A DNA stretch of 64,000 bases from Micromonospora sp. NBC_01699 (lineage in GTDB: Bacteria; Actinomycetota; Actinomycetes; Mycobacteriales; Micromonosporaceae), in assembly GCF_036250065.1 (NCBI RefSeq), contig NZ_CP109199.1:2232001-2296000 (forward strand), written 5' to 3'. Position numbers and translations under genes: made by a program. This document shows, in pieces, positions 8,972 to 21,148 of this stretch; position 1 is the first letter of the stretch; each line of letters opens with the position of its first letter. The notes under the pieces are model-generated. The model did not search any database. It was not told the DNA's origin and worked only from the letters and a program-made list of their open reading frames with translations.

Positions 8972-10474
8972 ATGCCAACCGAGCCGCCCGTCCCCGGTAT
9001 CCCGCTGCGCCCCGGTCGAATCGGCACCGGGCGGCTCGCGCTCTTCGTCGCCGCGACCGCCGCGCCGCTCACCGCCGTCGGCGGGGCCATCCCGATCATG
9101 TACGCGGTCAGCGGCAACGTCGGCGCCGCGTTCTGCTTCCTGATGCTGACGATCCTGCTCGGCGTCTTCGCCGTCGGTTACGCCGCGATGGGCCGGTACG
9201 TGCCGAACCCCGGCTCGGTCCACTCGTACATCGCGAATGGGCTCGGCCGGGCCGGGGCGGTCGGCGCCGCTTTCGCCGCACTGGTCGCCTACAACGCGCT
9301 CCAGATCAGCCTCTACGGACTGATCGGCGCGATTGTCGGCGAGTTCGTCGGGGATGAAATTTCCATCGAACTCGACTGGTGGATCTGGGCGCTGCTCGCC
9401 TGGGCGGTGGTCGGGCTGCTCGGCGTACTCCAGGTGGACCTGTCCGGGACCGTACTCGTCGGGTTGCTGTTCCTGGAATTGCTCGTGCTGACCGCCCTGG
9501 TCGCGCTCGCGCTCGACAACCCGGCCGGCGGCCGGGTCGACGCCGCCGGACTCGACCCGGCGAACCTCCCGGTGGCCGGGCTCGGTGCCGTGCTGGCCCT
9601 GGCCACCGCCGCCTTCGTCGGGGTGGAGTCGGGCCCGGTCCACCGCACGCAGGTCACCGATCCCGGCCGGACCGTCGCCCGCGCCGGCTACCTCGCCATC
9701 GCCGGCACCGGCGTCTGCTACGCGCTCTGCGCCTGGGCGCTGACTGTCGCCACCGGGCCGGAGAACACCGCGACGGTGGCCGCGGTGGCCGGTCCCCAAC
9801 TGGTCGCCGACGTGCTCGCCCGGCACGGCGGGGCCGCGCTGGGCGTCGCCGCCCAGGTGCTGCTCGGCACGGCGGTACTCGCCGCGCTGCTCGCCGGGCA
9901 CAACAGCGTGGCCCGGCAGTTCTACGCCCTGGGTTTCGAACGGGTGCTGCCCGCCGCGCTCGGCCGGGTCGGCGTACGCACCGGTGCCCCGGTCGCCGGC
10001 TCGCTGGTGCAGACCGGGCTCGCCCTGGCGGTGCTGCTCGGCTTCGCCGCCGCCGGCCGGGACCCGCTGACCGACATGTTCGCCTGGCTCAGCGGCGTCG
10101 GCGCGGTCGGCGTACTGGTGCTGCTCACGCTGACGTCGGTGGCCGTGGTCGGGTTCTTCAACGGGCGTACGGTCACCGCCGAGTCCCGCTGGCAGCGACT
10201 GATCGCACCGACGCTGGCCACCATGGGACTCAGTGTGGTCCTGGTGGTGCTGCTGGCCGACTTCGGTACGTTGCTCGCCCCCGGCACCCCGACCTACCTG
10301 CGCGCCCTGCTCCCGGCCCTGCCGGTGCTCGCCGCACTGCTCGGCCTGCTGCGCGGCGTCGCCCTCCGGTCGCTGCGACCGGGGGTCTACGCCCGGATCG
10401 GCGGCGGCACCCGCGAGCCGGTCCCGACGCCACAGCCGGCCGGTGCCGCCGACCGGGTCGAGGCGCAGGCGTGA
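8972..10474 (+). CDS. APC-superfamily amino acid permease
   Basis: Integral membrane transporter of about 500 aa with roughly 12 hydrophobic segments, of the amino acid-polyamine-organocation superfamily. The first helix carries the family substrate-binding turn (LFVAATAAPLTAVGGAIPIMY), and helix 3 begins after the conserved Gly-rich SVHSYIANGLGRAGAVGAAF. The long ATLVAG-type helices continue to about residue 460, followed by a short polar tail. The chosen ATG at 8972 has AGGAG at 8958-8962; an ATG at 8930 lies inside the palindromic operator and is unlikely. The substrate is not evident. Confidence 0.88.
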   Translation: MPTEPPVPGIPLRPGRIGTGRLALFVAATAAPLTAVGGAIPIMYAVSGNVGAAFCFLMLTILLGVFAVGYAAMGRYVPNPGSVHSYIANGLGRAGAVGAAFAALVAYNALQISLYGLIGAIVGEFVGDEISIELDWWIWALLAWAVVGLLGVLQVDLSGTVLVGLLFLELLVLTALVALALDNPAGGRVDAAGLDPANLPVAGLGAVLALATAAFVGVESGPVHRTQVTDPGRTVARAGYLAIAGTGVCYALCAWALTVATGPENTATVAAVAGPQLVADVLARHGGAALGVAAQVLLGTAVLAALLAGHNSVARQFYALGFERVLPAALGRVGVRTGAPVAGSLVQTGLALAVLLGFAAAGRDPLTDMFAWLSGVGAVGVLVLLTLTSVAVVGFFNGRTVTAESRWQRLIAPTLATMGLSVVLVVLLADFGTLLAPGTPTYLRALLPALPVLAALLGLLRGVALRSLRPGVYARIGGGTREPVPTPQPAGAADRVEAQA

Positions 10475-10526
10475 GGTGACCGGGGCTGGGCACACCCGCC
10501 CGGTCCGGCTGGGCTAGCGTCTGATC

Positions 10527-12038
10527 ATGGAGTCTTCGGCGGATCCCCGGGCCAGGCGGCTCTTCGGCGGCAGCGCCGGTGCGCTCGGCGACCTCGCCGG
10601 GAGCCCGTTCCGCGCCGACCGGGACCGGATTGTCAGCTCACCGTTCTTCGCCCGGCTCGGCGGCGTCACCCAGGTGATCTCACCGGGCGGCTCCGGGCTG
10701 CTCGTACACAACCGGTTGACGCACAGCCTGAAGGTCGCCCAGGTGGGGCGGGCGGTCGCCGAACGGCTGAGCGCCGACGAGCGCTACCGCGACCTGCTGG
10801 ACTCGCTCGGCGGCTGCGACCCGGACGTGGTCGAGGCGGCGGCGCTCGCCCACGACCTGGGTCACCCACCGTTCGGGCACCTCGGTGAGCAGGTGCTCGA
10901 CCGGATCGCCCGGCAGCGGCTCGGGCTGCCGGACGGGTTCGAGGGCAACGCCCAGTCGTACCGGATAGTCACCAGCACCGAGATCCGGGGCATGGCGACC
11001 ATCGGCCTGGACCTGACCGCCGCGGTACGCGCCGCCATCCTCAAGTACCCGTGGACCCGGTCCGGCTACCCCGACCCGCACCCGAGCCAGTTCGACCCGC
11101 CGCCGCGCGGGGCGACCGCGCCACCGGAGGACCCGACGAGCGGTTCGGGGAAGTTCGGCGCGTACGGCACCGAGGTCGAGGACCTGCGGCAGGCTCGGGC
11201 GCCGTTCGCCGGGCGGATCGCCGACTGGCAGCAGACCGTCGAGGCATCGATCATGGACACCGCCGACGACATCGCGTACGCCATCCACGACGTGGAGGAC
11301 TTCCACCGGGTCGGGGTCCTGCGCCAGGGTGCGGTGGCGGCCGAACTGCTGGCCTGGCAGCGCGACAGCGACCGGTTCCGGGCGATGACCGACGCCATCC
11401 TGGACCACGGGCTGCGCCGCCCCGGTGCCTCGATCGAGCGGCTGCGCCGGCAACTGCACCGCAAGGACGCCTGGATCAGCGACGATGTGGCGTTCGCCGC
11501 GGCGGTCGAACACGTACGGCTGGAACTGGTCGACGGGCTGCTGGCCGCACCGTTCGACGGCTCGATCGAGGCCGAGCAGGGCGTGTCGGGCTTCTCGGCC
11601 CGGTGGACCCGCCGGCTGGTCGACGCGATCACGGTGGTGGCCGAGCCGCCGGTCCGGGCCGGACACGTGCTGCTCGCCCCGGCCCAGTGGCACGAGGTGC
11701 AGGTGCTCAAGTTCGTCCACCACCAGTTCGTGCTGGCCCGGCCGGATTTGGCTCTGCACCAGCGCGGCCAGGCCCGGCTGCTGGACACCCTGGTCCAGGC
11801 CCTGCTCGACTGGATTCTCGACCCCCGCGAGGAGGCCCGGCTGCCGCGCCGGCTGCACGACCTGATCGACCTCGCCGAGGCGGAACTTCATCCGCGTACG
11901 GTCGATCGGGCGGCCAAGGCGCGCGGACGGGCGATCATCGACTTCGTCGCCTCGCTGACCGACAGTCAGGCGGTGGCGCTGCTCGACGCCCTCTCCGGCC
12001 GTTCCGGGCAGCTCTGGACCGACGCCTTCGTCCTCTGA
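10527..12038 (+). CDS. dgt: Deoxyguanosinetriphosphate triphosphohydrolase-like protein
   Basis: HD-domain dNTP triphosphohydrolase family, 503 aa. The N-terminus has the family segment FFARLGGVTQVI and NRLTHSLKVAQVGRAV (first metal His). The HD pair is in AALAHDLGHPPFGHLGEQ, and a further family motif is SIMDTADDIAYAIHDVEDF. These enzymes cut dNTPs to nucleoside and tripolyphosphate and help set nucleotide pools. TAGCGT at 10515-10520, six bases before the ATG, fits a leaderless start. Confidence 0.92.
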   Translation: MESSADPRARRLFGGSAGALGDLAGSPFRADRDRIVSSPFFARLGGVTQVISPGGSGLLVHNRLTHSLKVAQVGRAVAERLSADERYRDLLDSLGGCDPDVVEAAALAHDLGHPPFGHLGEQVLDRIARQRLGLPDGFEGNAQSYRIVTSTEIRGMATIGLDLTAAVRAAILKYPWTRSGYPDPHPSQFDPPPRGATAPPEDPTSGSGKFGAYGTEVEDLRQARAPFAGRIADWQQTVEASIMDTADDIAYAIHDVEDFHRVGVLRQGAVAAELLAWQRDSDRFRAMTDAILDHGLRRPGASIERLRRQLHRKDAWISDDVAFAAAVEHVRLELVDGLLAAPFDGSIEAEQGVSGFSARWTRRLVDAITVVAEPPVRAGHVLLAPAQWHEVQVLKFVHHQFVLARPDLALHQRGQARLLDTLVQALLDWILDPREEARLPRRLHDLIDLAEAELHPRTVDRAAKARGRAIIDFVASLTDSQAVALLDALSGRSGQLWTDAFVL

Positions 12039-12055
12039 CCGGCCGACCCACCGGG

Positions 12056-13234
12056 TCAGACGATGGCCTGCCACCAGCCGTCGACCGGCGGTGGCGCGTC
12101 GACGACCACCCGTTCACCGGGTCGCGGTACGGCCAACCGGACGTCGCGGGCCTTCGCCTCCCGCCACAGCCGGTCGATCGGCTCGGCCCACGGGTGCACG
12201 GCCAGGTTGAACGTCGCCCAGTGCACCGGAATCAGCAGCTCCCCGCGCAGGTCCAGGTGGGCGGTGATCGCCTCCTCCGGGAACATGTGGATCTCCGGCC
12301 AGGCCGGTGCGTACGCCCCGACCTGGATCAGGGTGACGTCGAACGGGCCGTGTTGGCGGCCGATCTCGGCGTAGCCGGCGAAGTAGCCGGAGTCGCCGGA
12401 GTAGAACACCCGGCGGGTCTGCCCGCTGATCACCCAGGAGCCCCAGAGGGTGCGGTTGCGGGTGAACCCGCGCCCGGAGAAGTGCTGCGCGGCGGTCGCG
12501 GTGAACCGCAGCCCGGCCACGTCGGCGCTCTCGGTCCAGTCCAGCTCGATGATCCGCGCCTCCGGCACCCCCCACCGGGCCAGGTGGGCGCCGACGCCGA
12601 GCGGGACCAGGAACGGCGCCGACTGGGTCCGCAGCAACCCCCGTACGGTCGCCAGGTCCAGGTGGTCGTAGTGGTCGTGCGAGATCAGGATCGCGTTGAC
12701 CGGGGGCAGTTGCTCCAGCGGCACCGGTGGCGGATGCAACCGGCGCGGCCCGGCCAGGCGCGACGGCGAGCACCGTTGGCTCCACATCGGATCGACCAGC
12801 ACCCGTCGGCCCTCGATCTCGACCAGCAGCGAGGCGTGTCCGTACCAGATGATGTTGAGTTCGTCGGCGGGCGCCGAGGCCGGGTCGGCGGTGCCGGGGT
12901 CGACCAGCGGGACCGGGTCGGTGGGCTTGCGCCGGTGCCCGCCGAAGAGGAACTCCAGCAGGACGTTGCGGCCGGACTCGGCCATCACCGCCCGGGTGCT
13001 CGCCTGGTTGCGGAAACCCTCGCCCTCGAACTGCGGGGACGACCGCAGTCTGGCCGCCCGCTCCCCGGCGGCCCGCGCGCCCATTGCCACCGAGACGTCC
13101 CGAACGGCCCAGGCGGCGGTCGCGACGGCGGCCAGGGCGAGCAGCCCACCGGCCCGACGGCGCCAGCGGCGCCCCGCCCGCGACCGGTCGTCCCGGCCCC
13201 GGCTCGGTTCGCTCGTCGCCCCCCGCCTACCCAT
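12056..13234 (-). CDS. MBL-fold metallohydrolase with N-terminal membrane anchor
   Basis: A 392-aa metallo-beta-lactamase-fold hydrolase resembling the NAPE-PLD/UlaG-like group. A basic N-terminus precedes a membrane segment (GGLLALAAVATAAWAV), so the protein is probably anchored or exported. The catalytic domain begins at NIIWYGHASLL. The metal motif is HDHYDH, with later ligands in TAAQHFSGR, YSGDSGY and PVHWATF. In this group the substrate is usually a phosphodiester or lactone; here it is unknown. The start has GGAAGGA upstream. It is convergent with dgt. Confidence 0.85.
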   Translation of the reverse strand: MGRRGATSEPSRGRDDRSRAGRRWRRRAGGLLALAAVATAAWAVRDVSVAMGARAAGERAARLRSSPQFEGEGFRNQASTRAVMAESGRNVLLEFLFGGHRRKPTDPVPLVDPGTADPASAPADELNIIWYGHASLLVEIEGRRVLVDPMWSQRCSPSRLAGPRRLHPPPVPLEQLPPVNAILISHDHYDHLDLATVRGLLRTQSAPFLVPLGVGAHLARWGVPEARIIELDWTESADVAGLRFTATAAQHFSGRGFTRNRTLWGSWVISGQTRRVFYSGDSGYFAGYAEIGRQHGPFDVTLIQVGAYAPAWPEIHMFPEEAITAHLDLRGELLIPVHWATFNLAVHPWAEPIDRLWREAKARDVRLAVPRPGERVVVDAPPPVDGWWQAIV

Positions 13235-13299
13235 CCGTCCATCCTTCCCCGTCCGGGGAACCGGCGGGTAGCCGGCCCCCCGGATCGAGCAAGGATTCG

Positions 13300-14313
13300 T
13301 CAGCCGCCGTTGCTCGGCCGGTACGCCGAACCGGTACGGGACCTGGCCGAGGCCGGACCCGGCTCGGTGACCGTCTCCAGGAACCGGCGGCCCATCACCG
13401 ACCGGGCCCGGGTGGCCGGGTGGGTCGGGCCGAAGTTGTCCGGGTCGGCCTGACCGTCGGCGAAGATCGCGTAGGTCAGCCTGGGCGTGCCGTCGATGCC
13501 GAACATCACGCCGGCCTCGTTGCGGCCACCGTCGAACCAGCCGGCCTTGGTCGCCACCCGCTCCCGCTCGCCCGACGACATGTCGTGCCGGATGCCGTCC
13601 GGATAGGCGATCGGCGACCGCAGCGCGGCCAGCAGGAACGCGGTCGAGCCGGGGGAGAGCAGGGTGCCCGCGACCAGGGCCCGCAGCAGGTCGTGGGTCT
13701 CCCGGGGCGTGGTGGTGCCGAGGAAGAACCGGTTGGGGTTGGCGACCGGTACGACCTGCGTGTTCGGGAAGCCCTTGGCGACCAGGATCTGGTTGATCTC
13801 CAACGCCGGGCAGACCAGGCCGCAGAGCCGTACGGCGGTGTCGTCCGAGACGGTGAGCAGGGCGGCGAGTGCGTGGCCGACCGTCACCGTGCTCGGGTAC
13901 GCCCCGTCCAGCCGGAAGATGCCGTCACCGTCGGGAATCACGATCGCGGCGGTCACCTCGACGGTCTGACTCAACTGGAGCAGGCCACGATCGACCTTGT
14001 CCAGCACCGCGACGGCGACCGCCACCTTGTTCACGCTGTACGCCTCGACCTGCTCGTCGGCGCCCTGTTCCACCGCCGGCAGGGCGCTGCCGTCGGCGGC
14101 GGTGACGCTGATCCGGGCCCGCCAGGTCCCGCCCGCCTCGGTCGAGGCCCGGTAGTAGATCTTCCCGACCCGCCGCTCCGCCGGTCCGAGGGCGTCGGTC
14201 GCCGAACCCCGCTCGGTCGCGGCCGAGGCGCCGGTGCCGGTGCCGAACACCAGGCCCGCCGTTGCCGCCGTGCCCATGCCCAGCGCAGTCCTGCGGTTAA
14301 CCGTTTTCGACAA
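13300..14313 (-). CDS. Exported class A beta-lactamase-like serine hydrolase
   Basis: A 337-aa protein with a twin-arginine-like signal (NRRTALGMGTAATAGLVFG) and a beta-lactamase/transpeptidase-like domain. The active-site tetrad is S93-V-N-K96. S156-D-D158 occupies the SDN position and K256-A-G the KTG position. The Asn-to-Asp and Thr-to-Ala changes make classical beta-lactamase activity doubtful; a cell-wall or esterase role is possible. I chose TTG at 14313 because GGAG lies seven bases upstream and the signal peptide begins at once; the frame is open to 14481, but without protein-like sequence. Confidence 0.8.
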   Translation of the reverse strand: MSKTVNRRTALGMGTAATAGLVFGTGTGASAATERGSATDALGPAERRVGKIYYRASTEAGGTWRARISVTAADGSALPAVEQGADEQVEAYSVNKVAVAVAVLDKVDRGLLQLSQTVEVTAAIVIPDGDGIFRLDGAYPSTVTVGHALAALLTVSDDTAVRLCGLVCPALEINQILVAKGFPNTQVVPVANPNRFFLGTTTPRETHDLLRALVAGTLLSPGSTAFLLAALRSPIAYPDGIRHDMSSGERERVATKAGWFDGGRNEAGVMFGIDGTPRLTYAIFADGQADPDNFGPTHPATRARSVMGRRFLETVTEPGPASARSRTGSAYRPSNGG

Positions 14314-14604
14314 GGTGGTTCTCCGATCGGAGCCGTGACGAACCCCCCGTGGGCTCGATCCGGTCACGATAGAGCACCGCGGATCGCTCCGGGTGCCCGT
14401 TGATCGTCCGGCGACGGCGGTCGGATTCCGCCGCCAGCGTTCGGGGTAGTGGTCGTGGCGGGTGGGACAGGTTGTTGGCACTCACTCATCCGATCGGCCC
14501 ACGAAGTTCAGTCGATCATCCACAGCACGTCGGATGATCCGGTTGGTAGCGTGGTGCGCCTGCTGGTCGGTCAGAAGACGGAAGGTTCGCTGGGGGCGAT
14601 CTCG

Positions 14605-17058
14605 ATGCGACGCTCGACCCCGGTCGACCGGGCCTCCGCGTCCGGCTCGCTGGCGTACCTCACCGCCGGCGTCCTCGCCGCGCTGCTGTACGCCGCCCAC
14701 CTCTCCGACGCACTCGGTGCCCTGCTGTTCGCCGCCGTGGGCGTCGGCACCGCCGCCGTCCTGGTGCTCGGCCCCCGGTGGCACCGGGCCGCCCCGCGCC
14801 ACCCCTGGTACCTGCTCAGCGCCGCCAGTTTCCTGTTCCTGATCGGGGCGCTGGTCCGGCCCTGGGCCGCGCACCGGACCGGAATCTCCGCCCTGGCCGC
14901 CGACGCGTTCACCGTCCCCGGCTACCTGTTGATGATCTTCGGCGTCGGCGGCCTGCTGCGGGCCAGGGGAGGGCTCGAACGGCACGCCGTCATCGACGGG
15001 CTCATCGTCTGCCTCGGCGCGGCCTGTGTCTCGGTGCTGCTGCTGGCCGTACCGGCGGCGTCGATCCAGGGCCGGTCGGTGATGGTGTCGGCGCTCGCCG
15101 GGACGTACCCGGTCTTCGACGTGGTGCTGCTCCTGCTCCTGGTCAACCTCGCCTTCACCACCGCCGCCCGAAGGCCCAGCTACTGGCTGCTGGTCGGCAT
15201 GATGACGTCCCTGCTGCTCGGCGACCTGGCGTACGCGATCGTCGGGCTGACCGGCACCCTGTCCGGGGCACCGATCCTGGACCTGCCGTTCCTGATCGGC
15301 TTCGCCATGGTCGGCGCCGCCGCACTGCACCCCTCGGTGGTCTACCTCGGCCGGGCCATGCCGCTGCCGGTGCAGGCCTGGTCCTGGCCCAGGCTGCTGC
15401 TGATCTGCCCGGCGCTGGCCGCACCGTTCGTGCTGATCGCCGCACTGCACCAGCCGACGCTGGTCGAGCGGCTCGTCCCCGCCCTCGCCGGGGCCGTCAT
15501 GGTGGCGTTGCTGCTGGTCCGGGCCGTGTCGGCGGTGCAGGGTTACGCCACCGCGCAACGGCGGTACGAGCACCACGCCACCCACGACCCGCTGACCGGC
15601 CTGCCCAACCGGCGGGCGCTGTCCCGGGAGGTCGGCCGGCTACTGCGCCGCTCGGCGGCCGTACCGACCGGGATCTGGGTGTACTTTCTCGACCTCGACG
15701 GCTTCAAGATGGTCAACGACTCCTGGGGCCACGACACCGGCGACCAGCTCATCGTCCAGGTCGGACAGCGGTTACGGGCACTGGTGCCGTCGGCGGCGGT
15801 GGTCGCCCGGGTCGGCGGCGACGAGTTCGTGGTCGTACTCAGCGGGACCCGCGACGAGGCGGTCGAACTCGCCGAGGGGATCCTCGGCTCGTTCGCCGCA
15901 CCGTTGCAGGTCGGCGGGATCGAGGTGGTGGTCAGCACGTCCGTCGGTCTGGTCGGCACCACCGTGGTCCCGACCGGCGAGCACACCGGCAGCCGGGACG
16001 GGCTGGCGTACGGCGTGGACGAGCCGACCGGCAGCACCGGCGGCTGGGGCGGCCTGCCCACGGCGGCGGCGGCCGAACAGCACGACGCGGCACCGGTGAC
16101 CGCCGAGTCGCTGATGCGGGACGCGGACATCGCGATGTACCACGCCAAGGCCGAGGGGCCGGGCAAGTGGGCCCTGTTCGACACCTCCATGCGCGACCGG
16201 GTACGCGACCGGGTGGAGATCGAGTTCGCCCTCCGGCACGCCCTGGCCAAGGAGCAGCTCCACCTGGTCTACCAGCCGATAGTCGAACTGCGCGGCGGCC
16301 GCCTGGTCGGGGCGGAGGCGCTGCTGCGTTGGGACCACCCGGTCCGGGGCGCGGTGTCACCGCTGGACTTCATCTCCATCGCCGAGGACACCGGCCTGAT
16401 CGCCGCGATCGGCCGGTGGGTGCTGGACGAGGCGCTGCGGCAGCTCGCCGACTGGCGGCGCCACGGCGTGGTGGACGACGAGTTCTGGATCTCGGTCAAC
16501 GTCTCGCCCCGGCAACTGCGCGACCCCGGCCTGCCGGACAGCATCGCCGAGGCACTGCTGCGGCACGACGTACCGACCGGGGTGGTGGTCCTGGAGATCA
16601 CCGAGTCGGTGATGGTCGACCCGTCCGCCGGCACCGACCAGGTGCTCTTCGAACTGCGCGGGATGGGCGTACGGATAGTCGTGGACGACTTCGGCACCGG
16701 CTACTCCGCGCTGGGCTACCTGCGCCGGCACCCGGTCACCGGGGTCAAGGTCGACCAGGCGTTCGTCGGCGGGCTCGGCGGCAACCCGGAGGACGAGGAG
16801 ATCGTACGGGCGGTGGTCGCGATGAGCAGCGCGCTGCGGCTGACGGTCGTCGCGGAGGGGGTCGAGACGCCGACCCAGCGGGCGGTGCTGGAGGCGCTCG
16901 GGGTGCTGCTCGGCCAGGGCCGGCTCTGGGGCGGCCCGGTACGCCCGAACCTGTTCGCGCAACGCTGGTCAGGTCTGGCCGTCGGCGCGGACGGGGCCGG
17001 CCCGGTGGTCGGGCCGGACACCGCTCAGCTCGACTCGGGCGGCTCGAACAACCAGTAG
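14605..17058 (+). CDS. Membrane-bound GGDEF-EAL protein (c-di-GMP metabolism)
   Basis: A protein of about 817 aa with some 9-10 membrane segments (residues about 15-310), then a GGDEF domain and an EAL domain. The GGDEF signature is intact (RVGGDEFVVVL), and the metal-binding FLDLDGFKMVND is present. There is no RxxD inhibitory site at the usual place before it. A Gly/Thr-rich insert of about 50 residues splits the later GGDEF half. The EAL domain has GAEALLRW, SVNVSPRQL, LEITESVM and VDDFGTGYSAL, so phosphodiesterase activity is plausible. The first ATG after the upstream region is used; GTGs around 14551 are alternatives. Confidence 0.9.
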   Translation: MRRSTPVDRASASGSLAYLTAGVLAALLYAAHLSDALGALLFAAVGVGTAAVLVLGPRWHRAAPRHPWYLLSAASFLFLIGALVRPWAAHRTGISALAADAFTVPGYLLMIFGVGGLLRARGGLERHAVIDGLIVCLGAACVSVLLLAVPAASIQGRSVMVSALAGTYPVFDVVLLLLLVNLAFTTAARRPSYWLLVGMMTSLLLGDLAYAIVGLTGTLSGAPILDLPFLIGFAMVGAAALHPSVVYLGRAMPLPVQAWSWPRLLLICPALAAPFVLIAALHQPTLVERLVPALAGAVMVALLLVRAVSAVQGYATAQRRYEHHATHDPLTGLPNRRALSREVGRLLRRSAAVPTGIWVYFLDLDGFKMVNDSWGHDTGDQLIVQVGQRLRALVPSAAVVARVGGDEFVVVLSGTRDEAVELAEGILGSFAAPLQVGGIEVVVSTSVGLVGTTVVPTGEHTGSRDGLAYGVDEPTGSTGGWGGLPTAAAAEQHDAAPVTAESLMRDADIAMYHAKAEGPGKWALFDTSMRDRVRDRVEIEFALRHALAKEQLHLVYQPIVELRGGRLVGAEALLRWDHPVRGAVSPLDFISIAEDTGLIAAIGRWVLDEALRQLADWRRHGVVDDEFWISVNVSPRQLRDPGLPDSIAEALLRHDVPTGVVVLEITESVMVDPSAGTDQVLFELRGMGVRIVVDDFGTGYSALGYLRRHPVTGVKVDQAFVGGLGGNPEDEEIVRAVVAMSSALRLTVVAEGVETPTQRAVLEALGVLLGQGRLWGGPVRPNLFAQRWSGLAVGADGAGPVVGPDTAQLDSGGSNNQ

Positions 17059-17576
17059 ACCTGCTCGTCCAGCGGGGCGCTCCGGACCCCGGTGGTGAGC
17101 TGGTCCAGGGTCTGGTGGATCGCCTTCGGCAGGCCGATGTCGTTGTTCCGGCGGCAGATGTCCAGGGCCGCGATGCCCCGGCTGGCCAGCACCCGCTGCC
17201 ACATCCGCTCGATCACCGTCTCGAACACCCCGTCGCCACGGATCTGCGGGTCGATCGCGAAGAAGCCGATGTACCAGATCCGCCGCTCGGCGTAGAGCAC
17301 CGGCCAGCGGCGCGCGAAGTAGTCCGGCGAGATCAACGGTACGGCGTCCAGGTCGTTGGTGAACGTGGCCAGCGCCAGCACCTCGTCCGGCTGGTCCGGG
17401 TCGAGCCCGAGGTACTTCGTCACCCGGGCGTCGGCGAGCACCACGTCGAACTCGTCCCGGACCATGACGTGTCGCTGCACGGCGGCGGCCCGCAACTCGT
17501 CGAACGCGTTGTTGTAGAGCCGCCACGTCGCCTCGGTCAGATGCTCCGGCACCACCTGGTCCGCCGTGATGAGCAT
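17025..17576 (-). CDS. Hypothetical protein, possible GNAT-like fold
   Basis: A 183-aa soluble protein. The central part (RRIWYIGFFAIDPQIRGDGVFETVIERMWQRV) resembles the acetyl-CoA-binding region of GNAT acetyltransferases (beta-strand, then R-x-x-G-like turn and helix), but the match is loose and I do not assign a substrate. It ends with a 34-base convergent overlap with the GGDEF-EAL gene, in the antisense orientation. The first ATG is used. Confidence 0.7.
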   Translation of the reverse strand: MLITADQVVPEHLTEATWRLYNNAFDELRAAAVQRHVMVRDEFDVVLADARVTKYLGLDPDQPDEVLALATFTNDLDAVPLISPDYFARRWPVLYAERRIWYIGFFAIDPQIRGDGVFETVIERMWQRVLASRGIAALDICRRNNDIGLPKAIHQTLDQLTTGVRSAPLDEQVYWLFEPPESS

Positions 17577-17682
17577 GTTGTCGCCCCCGCCACCGTCACC
17601 TCATGATCCCCTGACTCGCGGGTCACACTACCGAGTCCGGACCACCCCGTCGAACGTTGTGTCGGGCGGCGTACCAGGGGAT

Positions 17683-18443
17683 TCAGTCTGTGCCCGGTGC
17701 GCCACCGCGCGTGCTCGCGGCCCTGAGGAAGTCGCGGTTCAGTCGCCCGATGGTGGACAGCGGGATCACCTTCGGACAGACGGCGGTGCACTCGCCCATG
17801 TTGGTGCAGCCGCCGAATCCCTCCGCGTCCTGCTGCGCGACCATGTCGAGCACCCGACCGGCCCGCTCCGGCTGACCCTGCGGCAACATGCTCAGGTGGG
17901 TGACCTTCGCGGCGGTGAACAGCATCGACGACCCGTTCGGGCAGGCCGCGACGCAGGCTCCGCAGCCGATGCAGGCGGCCGACTCGAACGCCGCGTCGGC
18001 GTCGACCTTGGGCACCGGAGATGCGTGCGCGTCCGGGGCGCTGCCGGTCGGCACCGAGATGTAACCGCCGGCGGCGATGATCCGGTCGAACGCGCTCCGG
18101 TCCACGACCAGGTCCTTCATCACCGGGAAGGCCCTCGCCCGCCACGGTTCGATGTCGATCGTCTGCCCGTCGGAGAAGTGCCGCATGTGCAGCTGGCAGA
18201 TGGTGGTCGCCCGCTCCGGCCCGTGCGGTACGCCGTTGACGACCATGCCGCAGGAGCCGCAGATCCCCTCCCGACAGTCGTGGTCGAAGGCCACCGGGTC
18301 GTCGCCGTCGAGGATCAGCCGCTCGTTGAGCACGTCGAGCATCTCCAGGAACGACATGTCGGGGGAGACGTCGGCGGCCCGGTAGGAGACCATCCGGCCA
18401 CGGTCGGCCGGGCCGGACTGTCGCCAGATGCGCAGGGTCAGAT

Positions 18444-18447
<4 letters not shown>
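17683..18447 (-). CDS. sdhB: Succinate dehydrogenase / fumarate reductase iron-sulfur subunit
   Basis: Iron-sulfur subunit of the respiratory complex II, 254 aa, passing electrons from SdhA to the membrane quinone site. The [2Fe-2S] cysteines are C58, C63, C66 and C84 ([10 protein letters not shown]). The C-terminal ferredoxin part has [12 protein letters not shown] and [12 protein letters not shown] for the 4Fe-4S and 3Fe-4S clusters. The GTG start overlaps the sdhA stop by four bases (GTGA). It is the last gene of the sdhCAB operon. Confidence 0.95.
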
Positions 18448-20383
<1,936 letters not shown>

Positions 20384-20387
<4 letters not shown>

Positions 20388-21070
20388 GACACCCATCCGG
20401 CTAGTACGGCGAAGGGGACCAGCAGGTAGCCGCCGCAGAGCCCGACGGCGAAGACGAGGGCGGTGGCGCGGGCCCGGCGCTCACCCCGGGGCGACTGCTG
20501 GCCGAGGCTGCGGAACGCGCTGAACATGCCGTGCCGCAGGTGGAAGCCGAGCGCGACGATGGCCAGGGTGTAGAACAGGGTCACGTACCAGCGTTCCGGG
20601 GCGAAGTCGGCCACCACGTTGGCGTGCGGGTGACCCGGGTCGCCGAGCGGGTTGAGTGTGCCGGTGGTCAGGTCGAGCAGGTGGTAGACCACGAACAGCA
20701 GGATGATCACCCCACCCCAGCGCATCGTCCGGGCCGCGTAACTGGCCTGGACCGGCTTGCGGTGGGCGTACCGGATCGGGCGGGCCTTGCGGGCGGCCAC
20801 GGCGAGCGCGGTCGCGGCCCAGATGTGCAGCAGCAGGGCGATCGTCAGCGCGCCGCGCTGGAGCCAGAGATACCAGACCTCGGGCAGCAGTGGCGTGCCG
20901 ATGGTCCGCAGCCAGTGCGCGTAGTGGTCGAACGAGGCCGCACCGAAGAAAATCTTGAGGTTGCCGAGCATGTGCGCGATGAGGAAGAGCACCAGGAGGA
21001 TGCCCGTCACCGCCATCACTGCCTTCTTGCCGACCGACGAGCGGACCGGCGACCGCGTCTCTACTGCCAC
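20384..21070 (-). CDS. sdhC: Succinate dehydrogenase cytochrome b subunit
   Basis: Membrane anchor of complex II, 228 aa with five predicted helices. His residues in the helices ([34 protein letters not shown]) are the likely ligands of two hemes b, as in the Bacillus-type enzyme. The start is GTG at 21070 with a GGTGAG site upstream; upstream in-frame sequence overlaps the divergent LysR gene and is not used. It is the first gene of the operon and divergent from the LysR regulator, which may control it. Confidence 0.92.
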
Positions 21071-21148
21071 CTCACCGACGCTAGGAGGAGCTGTGATTAG
21101 TCGTCCAATGCATCGGAGTCGCAGTCTCGATAGTCGTAGGCTATGCAG

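Noticed and set aside
13300-14313. Functional class A beta-lactamase (resistance gene)
   Set aside because: SDN is SDD and KTG is KAG, and there is no resistance context; called beta-lactamase-like only.
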